A DNA stretch of 44,849 nucleotides from contig NZ_BMRI01000028.1 in NCBI RefSeq assembly GCF_014648555.1, positions 41,544 to 86,392 on the forward strand, given 5' to 3'. The notes under the pieces were generated by a model, which worked only from the letters and a program-made list of their open reading frames with translations, made no database searches and was not told the origin of the DNA. How positions within the stretch are numbered: position 1 is the stretch's first letter; each line of letters begins with the position of its first letter. The translations under genes were made by a program, and so were the position numbers. The stretch comes from Kitasatospora griseola (lineage in GTDB: Bacteria; Actinomycetota; Actinomycetes; Streptomycetales; Streptomycetaceae). This document shows, in pieces, positions 34,218 through 42,238 of this stretch.

Positions 34218-34338
34218 TTGGCACGTCGGGGCGTCAGGCGTGGCGGTCGCCCGACCGACACGGACAACCGAGAGTCCCGGCACCCCGCAGAGCGCACCTG
34301 CCTCGCGGCGAGCCGGGCAACACAGAGGAGCACGGCAC

Positions 34339-35205
34339 ATGGCCGTCGTCACGATGCGGGAGCTGCTGGAGAGCGGCGTCCACTTCGGTCACCAGACCCG
34401 TCGTTGGAACCCGAAGATGAAGCGTTTCATCTTCACGGAGCGCAACGGCATCTACATCATCGACCTCCTGCAGTCGCTGAACTACATCGACCGCGCCTTC
34501 GAGTTCGTCAAGGAGACCGTTGCCCACGGCGGCAGCGTCCTCTTCGTCGGCACCAAGAAGCAGGCCCAGGAGGCCATCGCCGAGCAGGCGACCCGCGTGG
34601 GCATGCCGTACGTCAACCAGCGCTGGCTGGGCGGCATGCTGACCAACTTCTCGACCGTTTACAAGCGTCTGCAGCGCCTCAAGGAGCTCAGCGAGATCGA
34701 CTTCACGGATGTGGCCGGCTCGGGCCTCACCAAGAAGGAGCTCCTGGTCCTCCAGCGCGAGTACGACAAGCTGGAGAAGACCCTCGGCGGTATCCGCGAC
34801 ATGCAGCGCGTTCCCAGCGCCGTCTGGATCGTGGACACCAAGAAGGAGCACATCGCGGTCGGCGAGGCCCGGAAGCTCAACATCCCGGTCGTCGCCATCC
34901 TCGACACCAACTGCGACCCGGACGAGGTCGACTACAAGATCCCGGGCAACGACGACGCGATCCGCTCCGTCACCCTGCTGACCCGCGTGATCGCCGACGC
35001 CGTCGCCGAGGGCCTGAAGTCCCGCGCCGGTGTCGCCAAGGGCGACGCGAAGGCCGAGCCGGGCGCCGACCAGCCGCTGGCCGCCTGGGAGAAGGAGATC
35101 CTCGAGGGCGAGAAGGCCGCCGAGGCCCCCGCCGCCGAGGCTGCTGTCGAGGCCCCGGCCGAGGCCGCTGCCGAGGCTCCGGCCGCCGAGGCCGAGCAGG
35201 CCTGA
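34339..35205 (+). CDS. rpsB: 30S ribosomal protein S2
   Basis: 288 residues from ATG 34339, with GAGGAG eight bases upstream. S2 signatures: MRELLESGVHFGHQTRRWNP, then FIFTERNGIYIIDL, then NQRWLGGMLTNFSTV and PVVAILDTNCDPDEVDY. S2 is a late-assembling small-subunit protein at the mRNA exit side. The last 45 residues are Ala/Glu/Pro repeats (EAPAAEA-like), usual for actinomycete S2. First gene of the rpsB-tsf pair, separated from tsf by a strong hairpin. Confidence 0.98.
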   Translation: MAVVTMRELLESGVHFGHQTRRWNPKMKRFIFTERNGIYIIDLLQSLNYIDRAFEFVKETVAHGGSVLFVGTKKQAQEAIAEQATRVGMPYVNQRWLGGMLTNFSTVYKRLQRLKELSEIDFTDVAGSGLTKKELLVLQREYDKLEKTLGGIRDMQRVPSAVWIVDTKKEHIAVGEARKLNIPVVAILDTNCDPDEVDYKIPGNDDAIRSVTLLTRVIADAVAEGLKSRAGVAKGDAKAEPGADQPLAAWEKEILEGEKAAEAPAAEAAVEAPAEAAAEAPAAEAEQA

Positions 35206-35219
35206 CGTACCACCAGGGT

Positions 35220-35257
35220 GAGGGGCACCGGCCGGGCTGAGCCGGTGGGTGCCCCTC
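35220..35257 (+). terminator. Hairpin between rpsB and tsf
   Basis: Arms GAGGGGCAC (35220-35228) and GTGCCCCTC (35249-35257), with an additional inner CGGC/GCCG pairing. An rpsB-tsf attenuator in this position is known in other bacteria, so partial read-through is likely. Confidence 0.7.
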
Positions 35258-35336
35258 TCTCCCGTGCCGGAGACCCGAACCCGGGGCCCCGGCACTTTCC
35301 CACGCAGACACGCGAGACGTGAGAAGAGATCACACG

Positions 35337-36176
35337 ATGGCGAACTTCACCGCCGCGGACGTCAAGAAGCTCCGTGAGCTCACCGGCGCCGGCATGATGG
35401 ACTGCAAGAAGGCTCTGGACGAGGCCGAGGGCGACGTTCAGAAGGCCGTCGAGCTCCTGCGCATCAAGGGCCAGAAGGGCGTTGCCAAGCGCGAGGGCCG
35501 CGACGCCTCCAACGGCGCCGTCGCCGCGCTGATCGCCGAGGACAAGAAGTCCGGCGTCCTGGTCGAGCTGAACTGCGAGACCGACTTCGTCGCCAAGGGT
35601 GGCAAGTTCGTCGAGGTCGCCGACGCGATCGCCGCGCACGTTGCCGCCACCTCCCCGGCCGACCTGGAGGCCGCGCTGGCTTCCGAGATCAACCCGGGCC
35701 AGACCGTCCAGCAGTTCGTGGACGAGGCCAACGCGACCCTGGGCGAGAAGATCGTCTTCCGTCGCTTCGCGCAGTTCGACAACGACGGCTTCGTCGGCGT
35801 CTACATGCACAAGTCGGACCCGGACCTGCCGCCGACCATCGGTGTCCTCGTCGAGCTCGACCAGGAGAACGCCGAGACCGCCAAGGACGTCGCGCAGCAC
35901 ATCGCCGCCTTCGCGCCGAAGTACCTCTCCCGCGAGGAGATCCCGGCCGAGGAGCTCGAGAACGAGCGCCGCGTCGCCGAGGCCACCGCTCGCGAGGAGG
36001 GCAAGCCCGAGGCTGCCCTGCCGAAGATCGTCGAGGGTCGGGTCACCGGCTTCGTCAAGGAGAACGCCGTCCTGGAGCAGGCGTTCGCCAAGGACAACAA
36101 GAAGACCGTCGCCAAGGTCCTCGACGAGGCCGGCGTCGCCCTCAAGCGTTTCGTTCGCTTCCGCGTCGGCGCCTGA
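35337..36176 (+). CDS. tsf: Elongation factor Ts
   Basis: 279 residues from ATG 35337; the frame start at 35319 is not conserved. It exchanges GDP on EF-Tu. N-terminal UBA-like domain with VKKLRELTGAGMMDCKKALD, then the core ELNCETDFVAKGGKF, which contacts EF-Tu, and IGVLVELDQENAETAKDVAQ. The C-terminal VKENAVLEQAFAKDNKKTV fits actinobacterial EF-Ts. The only upstream purine-rich site is GAAGAGA. Confidence 0.98.
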   Translation: MANFTAADVKKLRELTGAGMMDCKKALDEAEGDVQKAVELLRIKGQKGVAKREGRDASNGAVAALIAEDKKSGVLVELNCETDFVAKGGKFVEVADAIAAHVAATSPADLEAALASEINPGQTVQQFVDEANATLGEKIVFRRFAQFDNDGFVGVYMHKSDPDLPPTIGVLVELDQENAETAKDVAQHIAAFAPKYLSREEIPAEELENERRVAEATAREEGKPEAALPKIVEGRVTGFVKENAVLEQAFAKDNKKTVAKVLDEAGVALKRFVRFRVGA

Positions 36177-36204
36177 GACCGTTCCGCGCAGCTCCTCCCG
36201 CCAA

Positions 36205-36223
36205 GTCCGGCCCCGGGCCGGAC
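36205..36223 (+). terminator. Terminator hairpin after tsf
   Basis: GTCCGGC/GCCGGAC 7-bp stem with CCCGG loop, 28 bases after the tsf stop. A second small hairpin CCGTCC-GCAA-GGACGG (36241-36256, GNRA loop) lies just downstream, in the pyrH leader. TAAGGT at 36225-36230 could be a -10 for pyrH. Confidence 0.6.
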
Positions 36224-36308
36224 ATAAGGTAGGAGAGCGCCCGTCCGCAAGGACGGAGGAACGCGCCGACCGAGCCCTCCAGTACCCCGTGAGGGCGGCG
36301 TCGGCACC

Positions 36309-36413
36309 ATGAACGAAGAGGAGGCCATTGCCGTGCAGGAGACCGTACCGGTTCCCGCGGCAGTGGCCTCCTCTCGTATGCACGGCACCGGGCCCGCACG
36401 TCCGGCGCCGTGA
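36309..36413 (+). CDS. Candidate 34-residue leader peptide upstream of pyrH
   Basis: ATG 36309 to TGA 36411, MNEEEAIAVQETVPVP..., ending 47 bases before pyrH. An internal GTG at 36333 is placed eight bases after a strong AGAGGAGG site and would give VQETVPVPAAV.... Its first bases (GTGCAGGAGACCG) resemble the start of pyrH itself (ATGCAGGAGACGCAGGAGACCG), which suggests a local duplication. No homologue is recognised. It could be a regulatory upstream ORF or chance. Confidence 0.35.
   Translation: MNEEEAIAVQETVPVPAAVASSRMHGTGPARPAP
36317..36374 (+). promoter_or_regulatory. Inverted repeat that can mask the leader ribosome site upstream of pyrH
   Basis: AGAGGAGGCCA (36317-36327) is perfectly complementary to TGGCCTCCTCT (36364-36374), 11 bp with a 36-base loop. 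The left arm is a consensus Shine-Dalgarno sequence, so folding would block translation of the leader ORF and could affect transcription into pyrH. Confidence 0.5.
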
Positions 36414-36460
36414 GTAGCACTTGCAGATCTGCTGACCAGCAGGCGGAGAAGGGAAAGTCC

Positions 36461-37216
36461 ATGCAGGAGACGCAGGAGACCGCGCCGGACGGCACCCGCC
36501 GCCGGGTACTGCTCAAGCTGTCCGGCGAGGCGTTCGCCGGCGGAGGCGGCCTCGGCGTCGACCCGGATGTGGTGCACGCCATCGCCCGTGAGATCGCCAC
36601 GGTGGTGCGCGCGGGTACGGAGGTCGCCATCGTCATCGGCGGCGGCAACTTCTTCCGCGGCGCCGAGCTGCAGCAGCGCGGCATGGACCGGGCCCGCTCC
36701 GACTACATGGGCATGCTGGGCACCGTGATGAACTGCCTCGCGCTCCAGGACTTCCTGATCAAGGAGGGCATGGAGACCCGCGTGCAGACCGCGATCACCA
36801 TGGGCCAGGTCGCCGAGCCGTACCTGCCGCTGCGCGCCATCCGGCACCTGGAGAAGGGCCGCGTGGTGATCTTCGGCGCGGGTATGGGCATGCCCTACTT
36901 CTCCACCGACACCACTGCCGTGCAGCGGGCGCTGGAGATCCACGCCGATGTCCTGCTGATGGGCAAGAACGGCGTCGACGGGGTCTACGACTCCGACCCG
37001 CGCACCAACCCCGCCGCGGTCCGGTTCGACTCGCTGGACTACACCGAGGTGATCTCCCGCGACCTCAAGGTCGCCGACCTGACCGCGATCACCCTGTGCA
37101 AGGACAACCGCCTGCCGATCCTGGTCTTCGAGCTGCTCGCCGAAGGCAATATCGCCCGCGCGGTCAAGGGTGAGAAGATCGGCACACTCATCAGCGAGGA
37201 CTCCGCCCAGGCCTAG
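36461..37216 (+). CDS. pyrH: Uridylate kinase PyrH
   Basis: 251 residues from ATG 36461, with GGAGAAGGGA upstream; the longer frame to 36410 is rejected. It phosphorylates UMP to UDP, a member of the amino-acid-kinase fold. Motifs: VLLKLSGEAFAGGGGLGVDP, then VIGGGNFFRGAELQQRGMDR, ARSDYMGMLGTVMNCLALQD, FGAGMGMPYFSTDTTAVQRA and LMGKNGVDGVYDSDP. Essential, and allosterically regulated by GTP/UTP in bacteria. frr follows after 79 bases, the conserved pyrH-frr pair. Confidence 0.98.
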   Translation: MQETQETAPDGTRRRVLLKLSGEAFAGGGGLGVDPDVVHAIAREIATVVRAGTEVAIVIGGGNFFRGAELQQRGMDRARSDYMGMLGTVMNCLALQDFLIKEGMETRVQTAITMGQVAEPYLPLRAIRHLEKGRVVIFGAGMGMPYFSTDTTAVQRALEIHADVLLMGKNGVDGVYDSDPRTNPAAVRFDSLDYTEVISRDLKVADLTAITLCKDNRLPILVFELLAEGNIARAVKGEKIGTLISEDSAQA

Positions 37217-37295
37217 TCGCCGGGCGCCGAGTAGCAACAGCCGTCCGGGGCACCGGTACGGCACAACAGCAGATGAACCGGACAGGGAGCACACA

Positions 37296-37853
37296 GTGAT
37301 TGACGAGACCCTCCTCGAGGCCGAGGAAAAGATGGAGAAGGCCGTCGGGGTCGCCAAGGACGACCTCGCCGCCATCCGTACCGGCCGTGCACACCCGGCG
37401 ATGTTCGCCAAGATCGTCGCGGAGTACTACGGCGCCCTGACGCCGATCAACCAGCTGGCCTCGTTCTCCGTTCCGGAGCCGCGGATGGCGATGGTCACCC
37501 CGTTCGACAAGACCGCGCTGAAGGCCATCGAGACCGCGATCCGCGACTCGGACCTGGGCGTCAACCCGTCGAACGACGGCTCCGTCATCCGGGTGGTGCT
37601 GCCGCAGCTCACCGAGGAGCGCCGCCGCGAGTACATCAAGCAGGCCCGCGGCAAGGGCGAGGACGCCAAGGTCTCGGTCCGCTCCGTCCGCCGCAAGGCC
37701 AAGGACGCGATCGACAAGCTGGTCAAGGACAAGGAGATCGGCGAGGACGACGGCCGCCGCGGCGAGAAGGAGCTCGACGACCTGACCGCCAAGTTCGTGG
37801 CGCAGATCGACGAGCTGCTGAAGCACAAGGAAGCCGAGCTGCTGGAGGTCTGA
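37296..37853 (+). CDS. frr: Ribosome recycling factor
   Basis: 185 residues, exact family length, from GTG 37296 with GGGAG seven bases upstream. With EF-G it splits post-termination ribosomes. Motifs: KAVGVAKDDLAAIRTGRAHP, NQLASFSVPEPRMAMVTPFD, and LPQLTEERRREYIKQARGKG, followed by the long helical bundle ending LLKHKEAELLEV. A compact terminator follows 18 bases past the stop. Confidence 0.98.
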   Translation: MIDETLLEAEEKMEKAVGVAKDDLAAIRTGRAHPAMFAKIVAEYYGALTPINQLASFSVPEPRMAMVTPFDKTALKAIETAIRDSDLGVNPSNDGSVIRVVLPQLTEERRREYIKQARGKGEDAKVSVRSVRRKAKDAIDKLVKDKEIGEDDGRRGEKELDDLTAKFVAQIDELLKHKEAELLEV

Positions 37854-37871
37854 CCCCAGACCCCGCGCGTA

Positions 37872-37909
37872 CGCCCCGGACCGGCGGCCCGTCCGCCCGG
37901 CCCGGGGCG
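37872..37909 (+). terminator. Terminator after frr
   Basis: Outer stem CGCCCCGG/CCGGGGCG (37872-37879/37902-37909) with an inner GGCGG/CCGCC stem (37883-37887/37893-37897). Confidence 0.65.
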
Positions 37910-37995
37910 CGGCTCGACCCGGGCCGGCGCCACACGGGTCACTCGCGCGGCGGCCTCCGGTATGGCGAGGGGGCGGCGCGGCACAGACTCAGTTC

Positions 37996-38862
37996 ATGCC
38001 CCCCGCCCAGGAGACCTCCGTGGCCCAGACCGACCAGCAGCCCCGCAAGCCGCGCGGCGGCCGCAACCTGCCCGCCGCGATAGGTGTGGGAGTCGGCCTC
38101 GGGGCGGTGATCGCGGCCTCGCTGTTCGTGGTCAAGGCGGTCTTCATGGTGGTGGTGGCCGCCGCCGTCGCCGTCGGCATCTGGGAGCTCACCAGCCGGC
38201 TCGCCGAGCGCAAGGACATCCACGTCCCGCAGATCCCGCTGCTGGTCGGCGGCGTCGGCATGGTGGTGGCGGGCTACTTCGAGGGCGGTCAGTGGGCGGC
38301 CGCGATCCTGGCGCTCACCGGGCTGGCGATGATGGTCGCCCGGATGGCCACGCCGCCGGAGAACTTCCTGCGCGACATAACGGCCGGCGTGTTCACCGCC
38401 TTCTACGTGCCGTTCCTGGCGACCTTCGTCGCGCTGATCCTGTCCGCCGACGGCGGCGCCTGGCGGATCCTGCTGTTCCTGGTCGTGACGATCTGCTCGG
38501 ACACCGGCGCGTACGCCGTCGGCTACAAGTTCGGCCGCACCAAGCTCGCCCCGACCATCAGCCCGGGCAAGACCCGGGAGGGCCTGGCGGGCGGCATCGG
38601 CCTGTCGATGATCGCCGGCGCGCTGCTGATGCACTTCGTGATCGACGGCGGCTCCTGGTGGCAGGGCCTGATCCTGGGCGGCTGCGCGGCCGTCACCGCG
38701 ACCCTCGGCGACCTCGCCGAGTCCATGATCAAGCGTGACCTCGGCATCAAGGACATGGGCACCCTGCTCCCCGGCCACGGCGGCATCATGGACCGCCTCG
38801 ACTCGCTGCTCCCGACCGCCCCGGTGGTCTGGCTGCTGCTCACGGTCTTCGTCGGCAGCTGA
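37996..38862 (+). CDS. cdsA: Phosphatidate cytidylyltransferase (CDP-diglyceride synthase)
   Basis: 288 residues if started at ATG 37996, six bases after CAGACT (37984-37989), which could be a leaderless -10. GTG 38020 has AGGAG at ideal distance and would give a 280-residue protein. It makes CDP-diacylglycerol from CTP and phosphatidate, the branch point of phospholipid synthesis. Multiple membrane segments, and the C-terminal signature GDLAESMIKRDLGIKDMGTL followed by LPGHGGIMDRLDS. Shorter at the N terminus than S. coelicolor CdsA, which has a long polar extension. Confidence 0.96.
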   Translation: MPPAQETSVAQTDQQPRKPRGGRNLPAAIGVGVGLGAVIAASLFVVKAVFMVVVAAAVAVGIWELTSRLAERKDIHVPQIPLLVGGVGMVVAGYFEGGQWAAAILALTGLAMMVARMATPPENFLRDITAGVFTAFYVPFLATFVALILSADGGAWRILLFLVVTICSDTGAYAVGYKFGRTKLAPTISPGKTREGLAGGIGLSMIAGALLMHFVIDGGSWWQGLILGGCAAVTATLGDLAESMIKRDLGIKDMGTLLPGHGGIMDRLDSLLPTAPVVWLLLTVFVGS

Positions 38863-38876
38863 GGCCCCGTCATGCC

Positions 38877-38904
38877 ACGGCCCCCGGCGACGGGGGCCGT
38901 TTTT
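38877..38904 (+). terminator. Classic intrinsic terminator after cdsA
   Basis: ACGGCCCCCG/CGGGGGCCGT, a perfect 10-bp stem with a GCGA (GNRA) loop, ending directly in five T. Confidence 0.95.
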
Positions 38905-38958
38905 CGGTTGAGGCCGCCGTTCCCGCTCGGTACCGTCCGCAGTGGCGGAGGGGGTGCG

Positions 38959-39147
38959 ATGGGCAGACGGCGGTACGTGGCGCGCGGTGTTCCGGGCGGC
39001 TACCGGATCTGGGACAACCGGGCGCAGCGGTGGTGGGGCGACCTGTACGAGCTGTGCCCGGACGAGCTGGTGGCGGGTCTGAACGCCCGGGTCGACCACG
39101 CGACGCTGACGGCGCTGCTCAAGCGGCACCGGGCAGCCAGGCGGTAG
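38959..39147 (+). CDS. Small conserved hypothetical protein
   Basis: 62 residues from ATG 38959, behind GGAGGGGG. MGRRRYVARGVPGGYRIWDN, then RAQRWWGDLYELCPDELVAG, and a basic end (LLKRHRAARR). Rich in Trp/Tyr/Arg. Similar short proteins occur beside rlmN in Streptomyces, but I know no function. It lies between the cdsA terminator and rlmN, so it could be cotranscribed with rlmN (40-base gap). Confidence 0.75.
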   Translation: MGRRRYVARGVPGGYRIWDNRAQRWWGDLYELCPDELVAGLNARVDHATLTALLKRHRAARR

Positions 39148-39187
39148 CGACGGGGCAGCGTCCGCGGTCTGCGACACTGGACGGACC

Positions 39188-40288
39188 ATGCCTAAGCCCG
39201 GAGAACTGACCTTTGTCGCGCCGCGCGGCGCCAAGCCCCCGCGACACCTTGCCGACCTCAGCCCTGCCGAGCGCAAGGAGGCCGTCGCCGAGCTGGGCGA
39301 ACAGCCGTTCCGCGCGAAGCAGCTGTCGAACCACTACTTCGGCCGGATGTCGAACGACCCGGAGAGCTGGACGGACATTCCGGCCGCCAGCCGGGGCAAG
39401 CTGACCGAGGCGCTGCTGCCCGAGCTGATGTCGGTGGTGCGGCACGTGTCGTGCGACGACGACGAGACCCGCAAGACGCTGTGGAAGCTCTTCGACGGGA
39501 CGCTGGTCGAGTCGGTGCTGATGCGGTACCCGGACCGGGTGACGATGTGCATCAGCTCGCAGGCCGGCTGCGGCATGAACTGCCCGTTCTGTGCGACCGG
39601 CCAGGCCGGGCTGACCCGGAACCTGTCGACCGCGGAGATCGTCGAGCAGATCGCCGCCGGCATGCGCGACCTGAAGTCCGGGTCGGTGGCCGGTGGCGAG
39701 GCGCGGCTGTCCAACGTGGTGTTCATGGGCATGGGCGAGCCGCTGGCGAACTACAACCGGGTGCTGTCGGCGATCCGCCGCCTCACCGACCCGGCGCCGG
39801 ACGGCTTCGGGCTCTCCCAGCGCGGCATCACGGTGTCCACGGTGGGCCTGGTCCCGGCGATGCACCGGTTCGCCGACGAGGGCCTGAGCTGCCGTCTGGC
39901 GCTGTCGCTGCACGCCCCGGACGATGAGCTGCGCGACGAGCTGGTGCCGGTGAACACCCGGTGGAAGGTCGCCGAGGTGCTGGACGCGGCGTGGAACTAC
40001 GCGGAGAAGTCCGGCCGCCGGGTGTCGATCGAGTACGCGCTGATCAAGGACATCAACGACCAGGCGTGGCGGGCGGACCTGCTCGGTCGGCTGATCAAGA
40101 ACCAGCGGGTGCACGTGAACCTGATCCCGCTCAACCCGACGCCGGGTTCGAAGTGGACGGCCTCCCGTCCGGAGGACGAGCGGGAGTTCGTCCGCCGGCT
40201 GCAGGCGCACGGCGTGCCCACCACCGTCCGCGACACCCGCGGTCAGGAGATCGACGGCGCCTGCGGTCAGCTGGCCGCGGCGGGCTGA
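39188..40288 (+). CDS. rlmN: 23S rRNA (adenine2503-C2)/tRNA A37 methyltransferase RlmN
   Basis: 366 residues, ATG 39188. Radical-SAM enzyme: C128-x3-C132-x2-C135 (CGMNCPFC) binds the 4Fe-4S cluster. VVFMGMGEPLANYN is the SAM-binding GEP motif. A second conserved Cys, the mechanistic methyl-carrying pair, is seen near the C terminus in DGACGQL. N-terminal HhH-like accessory domain (about 20-100). No ribosome site is visible before the ATG. A 17-bp hairpin follows. Confidence 0.97.
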   Translation: MPKPGELTFVAPRGAKPPRHLADLSPAERKEAVAELGEQPFRAKQLSNHYFGRMSNDPESWTDIPAASRGKLTEALLPELMSVVRHVSCDDDETRKTLWKLFDGTLVESVLMRYPDRVTMCISSQAGCGMNCPFCATGQAGLTRNLSTAEIVEQIAAGMRDLKSGSVAGGEARLSNVVFMGMGEPLANYNRVLSAIRRLTDPAPDGFGLSQRGITVSTVGLVPAMHRFADEGLSCRLALSLHAPDDELRDELVPVNTRWKVAEVLDAAWNYAEKSGRRVSIEYALIKDINDQAWRADLLGRLIKNQRVHVNLIPLNPTPGSKWTASRPEDEREFVRRLQAHGVPTTVRDTRGQEIDGACGQLAAAG

Positions 40289-40302
40289 GGCCCCAGCAGC
40301 AC

Positions 40303-40348
40303 GAACGCCCCGGTGGTCCCCCGTGACGGGTGGACCACCGGGGCGTTC
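40303..40348. terminator. Bidirectional terminator between rlmN and the ABC permease gene
   Basis: Perfect 17-bp inverted repeat, arms 40303-40319 and 40332-40348, with a small inner CCCG/CGGG. Lies between convergent genes, 14 bases from each stop, and can serve both strands. Confidence 0.9.
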
Positions 40349-40362
40349 CGCGTCCGTGGGTG

Positions 40363-41502
40363 CTACCGCAGCGGGCAGAGCGCCAGCGTGAGCCCGCCGG
40401 TGACCAGCAGGACGGTGCCGGCGGCGAGGGCGCGCAGGGCGAGGGTGCCGGTGAGCAGGCCGGCCGGCGTGCCGAGGCGGTCCAGGACGGCGAGGGTGTC
40501 GCGGCGGTCGCCGCGCAGTTCCAGCAGCCGGGCGGCCAGGGCGGCGACGGCGCAGGCCAGGATCAGCAGGCCCTCGACCAGCAGGAGCGCGGGGACGTCG
40601 GTGTCGTGGCGGGACCACTCGCGGCCGGCCACCAGCAGCAGGGCCGAGACGCCGGTGAGCACGGCCAGCGGTGTGCCGAGGCGGGGCGCCTGGGCGGTGA
40701 GCGCCCGGCCGGCCAGCAGCCGCAGCGGGGAGGGGCGGCGGATCACCGTCAGCCGCCCGGCGAGGGCGAGCAGCGGGCCGGTCCACAGGGCGAGCGCGAG
40801 GGCGGCGAGGATCCAGCCGGCCAGCAGGGCGGGGCTGGTGGCGGGCAGGCCGCCGGGCAGGTCGAGGGTGCGTTCCGCGTCGGTGGCGCCGGGCCGCAGT
40901 CCGTACAGTTCGAGGCCGATCCCGGCGAGCAGCAGGGGAGCGGGCAGGGCGAGCCGTCGGGCGCTCCAGCGGGGCCGGGCGGGTTCGGCGGGTCGGCCGG
41001 GCAGGGTGTCGGGGAAGCGGACGGCGCAGGCCGCGGCGACGCCGGCGACCAGCGTGGGGACGGCGAGCAGGGTGACGGGCGCGGCGACGGGCAGCGGGAC
41101 GCCCATGCCGATGTCGGCGGCGAGCGAGGGCCCGGCGATGTCGTTGCGCAGTACCAGGAACAGCAGCAGGGTGAGGCCGGAGCCGAGGGCGCAGGCGAGC
41201 GCGATCTCGCCGGCGATCAGCAGCCGGATCCGGCCGGGTCCGACGCCGGCGGCGGCGAGGCCGGTGATCCGCTCGGGGTGCTGGGCGGGGACGGCGCGGG
41301 CGGCGACGGCGGCGAACCAGGCGACGGCGGCCAGCGGGGGCAGGCACCACAGCAGCCGGTCGGGGCCGCCGGTGGGTTCGGCCAGGGCCCGGCCGAGGGC
41401 GCGCAGCAGGAAGGCGGCGACCACGGCGGCGGCGCCGGCGGTGAGCAGCCAGCGGGCCAGGTCGAGGGCGCGGTAGCCGCGGGCGAGTCCGAGGTAGTAC
41501 AC
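40363..41502 (-). CDS. ABC transporter permease (FtsX/MacB-like)
   Basis: 379 residues, leftward. GTG 41502 has GAGGG five bases upstream on its strand. About eight to ten hydrophobic segments; no soluble periplasmic domain is obvious. The pattern (Ala/Leu-rich segments, RITGLAAAGVGPGRIRLLIA, then AVLDRLGTPAGLLTGTLALR near the C terminus) resembles permeases of FtsX-type ABC systems, in which a cytoplasmic coupling loop reads R-x-G-x3-G. It follows its ATPase gene by ten bases. The substrate is unknown. Confidence 0.82.
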   Translation of the reverse strand: MYYLGLARGYRALDLARWLLTAGAAAVVAAFLLRALGRALAEPTGGPDRLLWCLPPLAAVAWFAAVAARAVPAQHPERITGLAAAGVGPGRIRLLIAGEIALACALGSGLTLLLFLVLRNDIAGPSLAADIGMGVPLPVAAPVTLLAVPTLVAGVAAACAVRFPDTLPGRPAEPARPRWSARRLALPAPLLLAGIGLELYGLRPGATDAERTLDLPGGLPATSPALLAGWILAALALALWTGPLLALAGRLTVIRRPSPLRLLAGRALTAQAPRLGTPLAVLTGVSALLLVAGREWSRHDTDVPALLLVEGLLILACAVAALAARLLELRGDRRDTLAVLDRLGTPAGLLTGTLALRALAAGTVLLVTGGLTLALCPLR

Positions 41503-41512
41503 GTCGGCCCTC

Positions 41513-42238
41513 TCAGTGCCCGGCGGGAACGGCGGGGACGGCGGCGGGCTCGGCCGTGATCCGGCCGTCGACCAAGTGGACGGTGCGGTCGGCGTAGCGG
41601 GCGAGTTCCGGGTCGTGGGTGGCGAGGACCAGCGTCAGGTGGTGGGAGCGGGCGGCGCTGGCCAGTATCCGCAGGACCTGTTCGCGGGCGTCGCGGTGCA
41701 GCGGCGCGGTGGGGTCGTCGGCGAAGACCACGGGCGGTTCGGGGGCGAGGGCGCGGGCGACGGCGATCCGCTGGCGGCGGTCCTGGGGGAGGTCGGCGGG
41801 CCGGAGCTTGGCGCAGTCGGCGACGTCGAGGCGGTCGAGCCACTCGGTGGCGGCGCGGTGGGCGGCACGGTGGCCGGCGCCGGCCAGCAGCAGCGGCAGG
41901 GCGACGTTCTCACGGGCCGTCAGTTCCGGGACCAGGTGCGGTTCGGAGCCGACCCAGCCGAAGCGTTCGCGGCGCAGCCGTTCGCGTCCGGCCCGGCCGA
42001 GGGTGTGCACGGGGGAGCTGTGGAACCAGACCTCGCCCTCGTCGACCGGGAGTTGGGCGGACAGGCAGCCGAGCAGGGTGGACTTGCCGGAGCCGCGCGG
42101 GCCGGTGACGGCGAGCATCTCGCCCTCACGGACGCGGAGGGAGACGCCGCGCAGCGCGGGGGTGCCGTGGTGCGACTTGACGATGCCTCGGGCCCAGAGC
42201 ACGTCGTTGTCGGGCGGGGCCGCTGACATGTGATCCAT
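41513..42238 (-). CDS. ABC transporter ATP-binding protein with degenerate motifs
   Basis: 241 residues, leftward, ATG 42238 (or 42229). Walker A GPRGSGKST (46-54) is intact. The signature, normally LSGGQ, reads LPQDR (150-154) before RQRIAVARAL. The Walker B region is VVFADDPTAPL, with Asp175 where the catalytic Glu should be. H-loop present (ATHDPELA). Placement next to the permease suggests a LolD/MacB-type exporter, but ATP hydrolysis may be impaired, or the protein may need an active partner. Confidence 0.9.
   Translation of the reverse strand: MDHMSAAPPDNDVLWARGIVKSHHGTPALRGVSLRVREGEMLAVTGPRGSGKSTLLGCLSAQLPVDEGEVWFHSSPVHTLGRAGRERLRRERFGWVGSEPHLVPELTARENVALPLLLAGAGHRAAHRAATEWLDRLDVADCAKLRPADLPQDRRQRIAVARALAPEPPVVFADDPTAPLHRDAREQVLRILASAARSHHLTLVLATHDPELARYADRTVHLVDGRITAEPAAVPAVPAGH

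Larger units (their letters stand above)
33793..34338. other. M23-rpsB divergent region: promoters, DnaA-type boxes and rpsB leader
   Basis: 546 bases with no supportable gene. In order it holds the M23 promoter side, two DnaA-type boxes (33936-33964), a candidate rpsB promoter (34069-34074) and a roughly 260-base structured leader. Confidence 0.6.
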
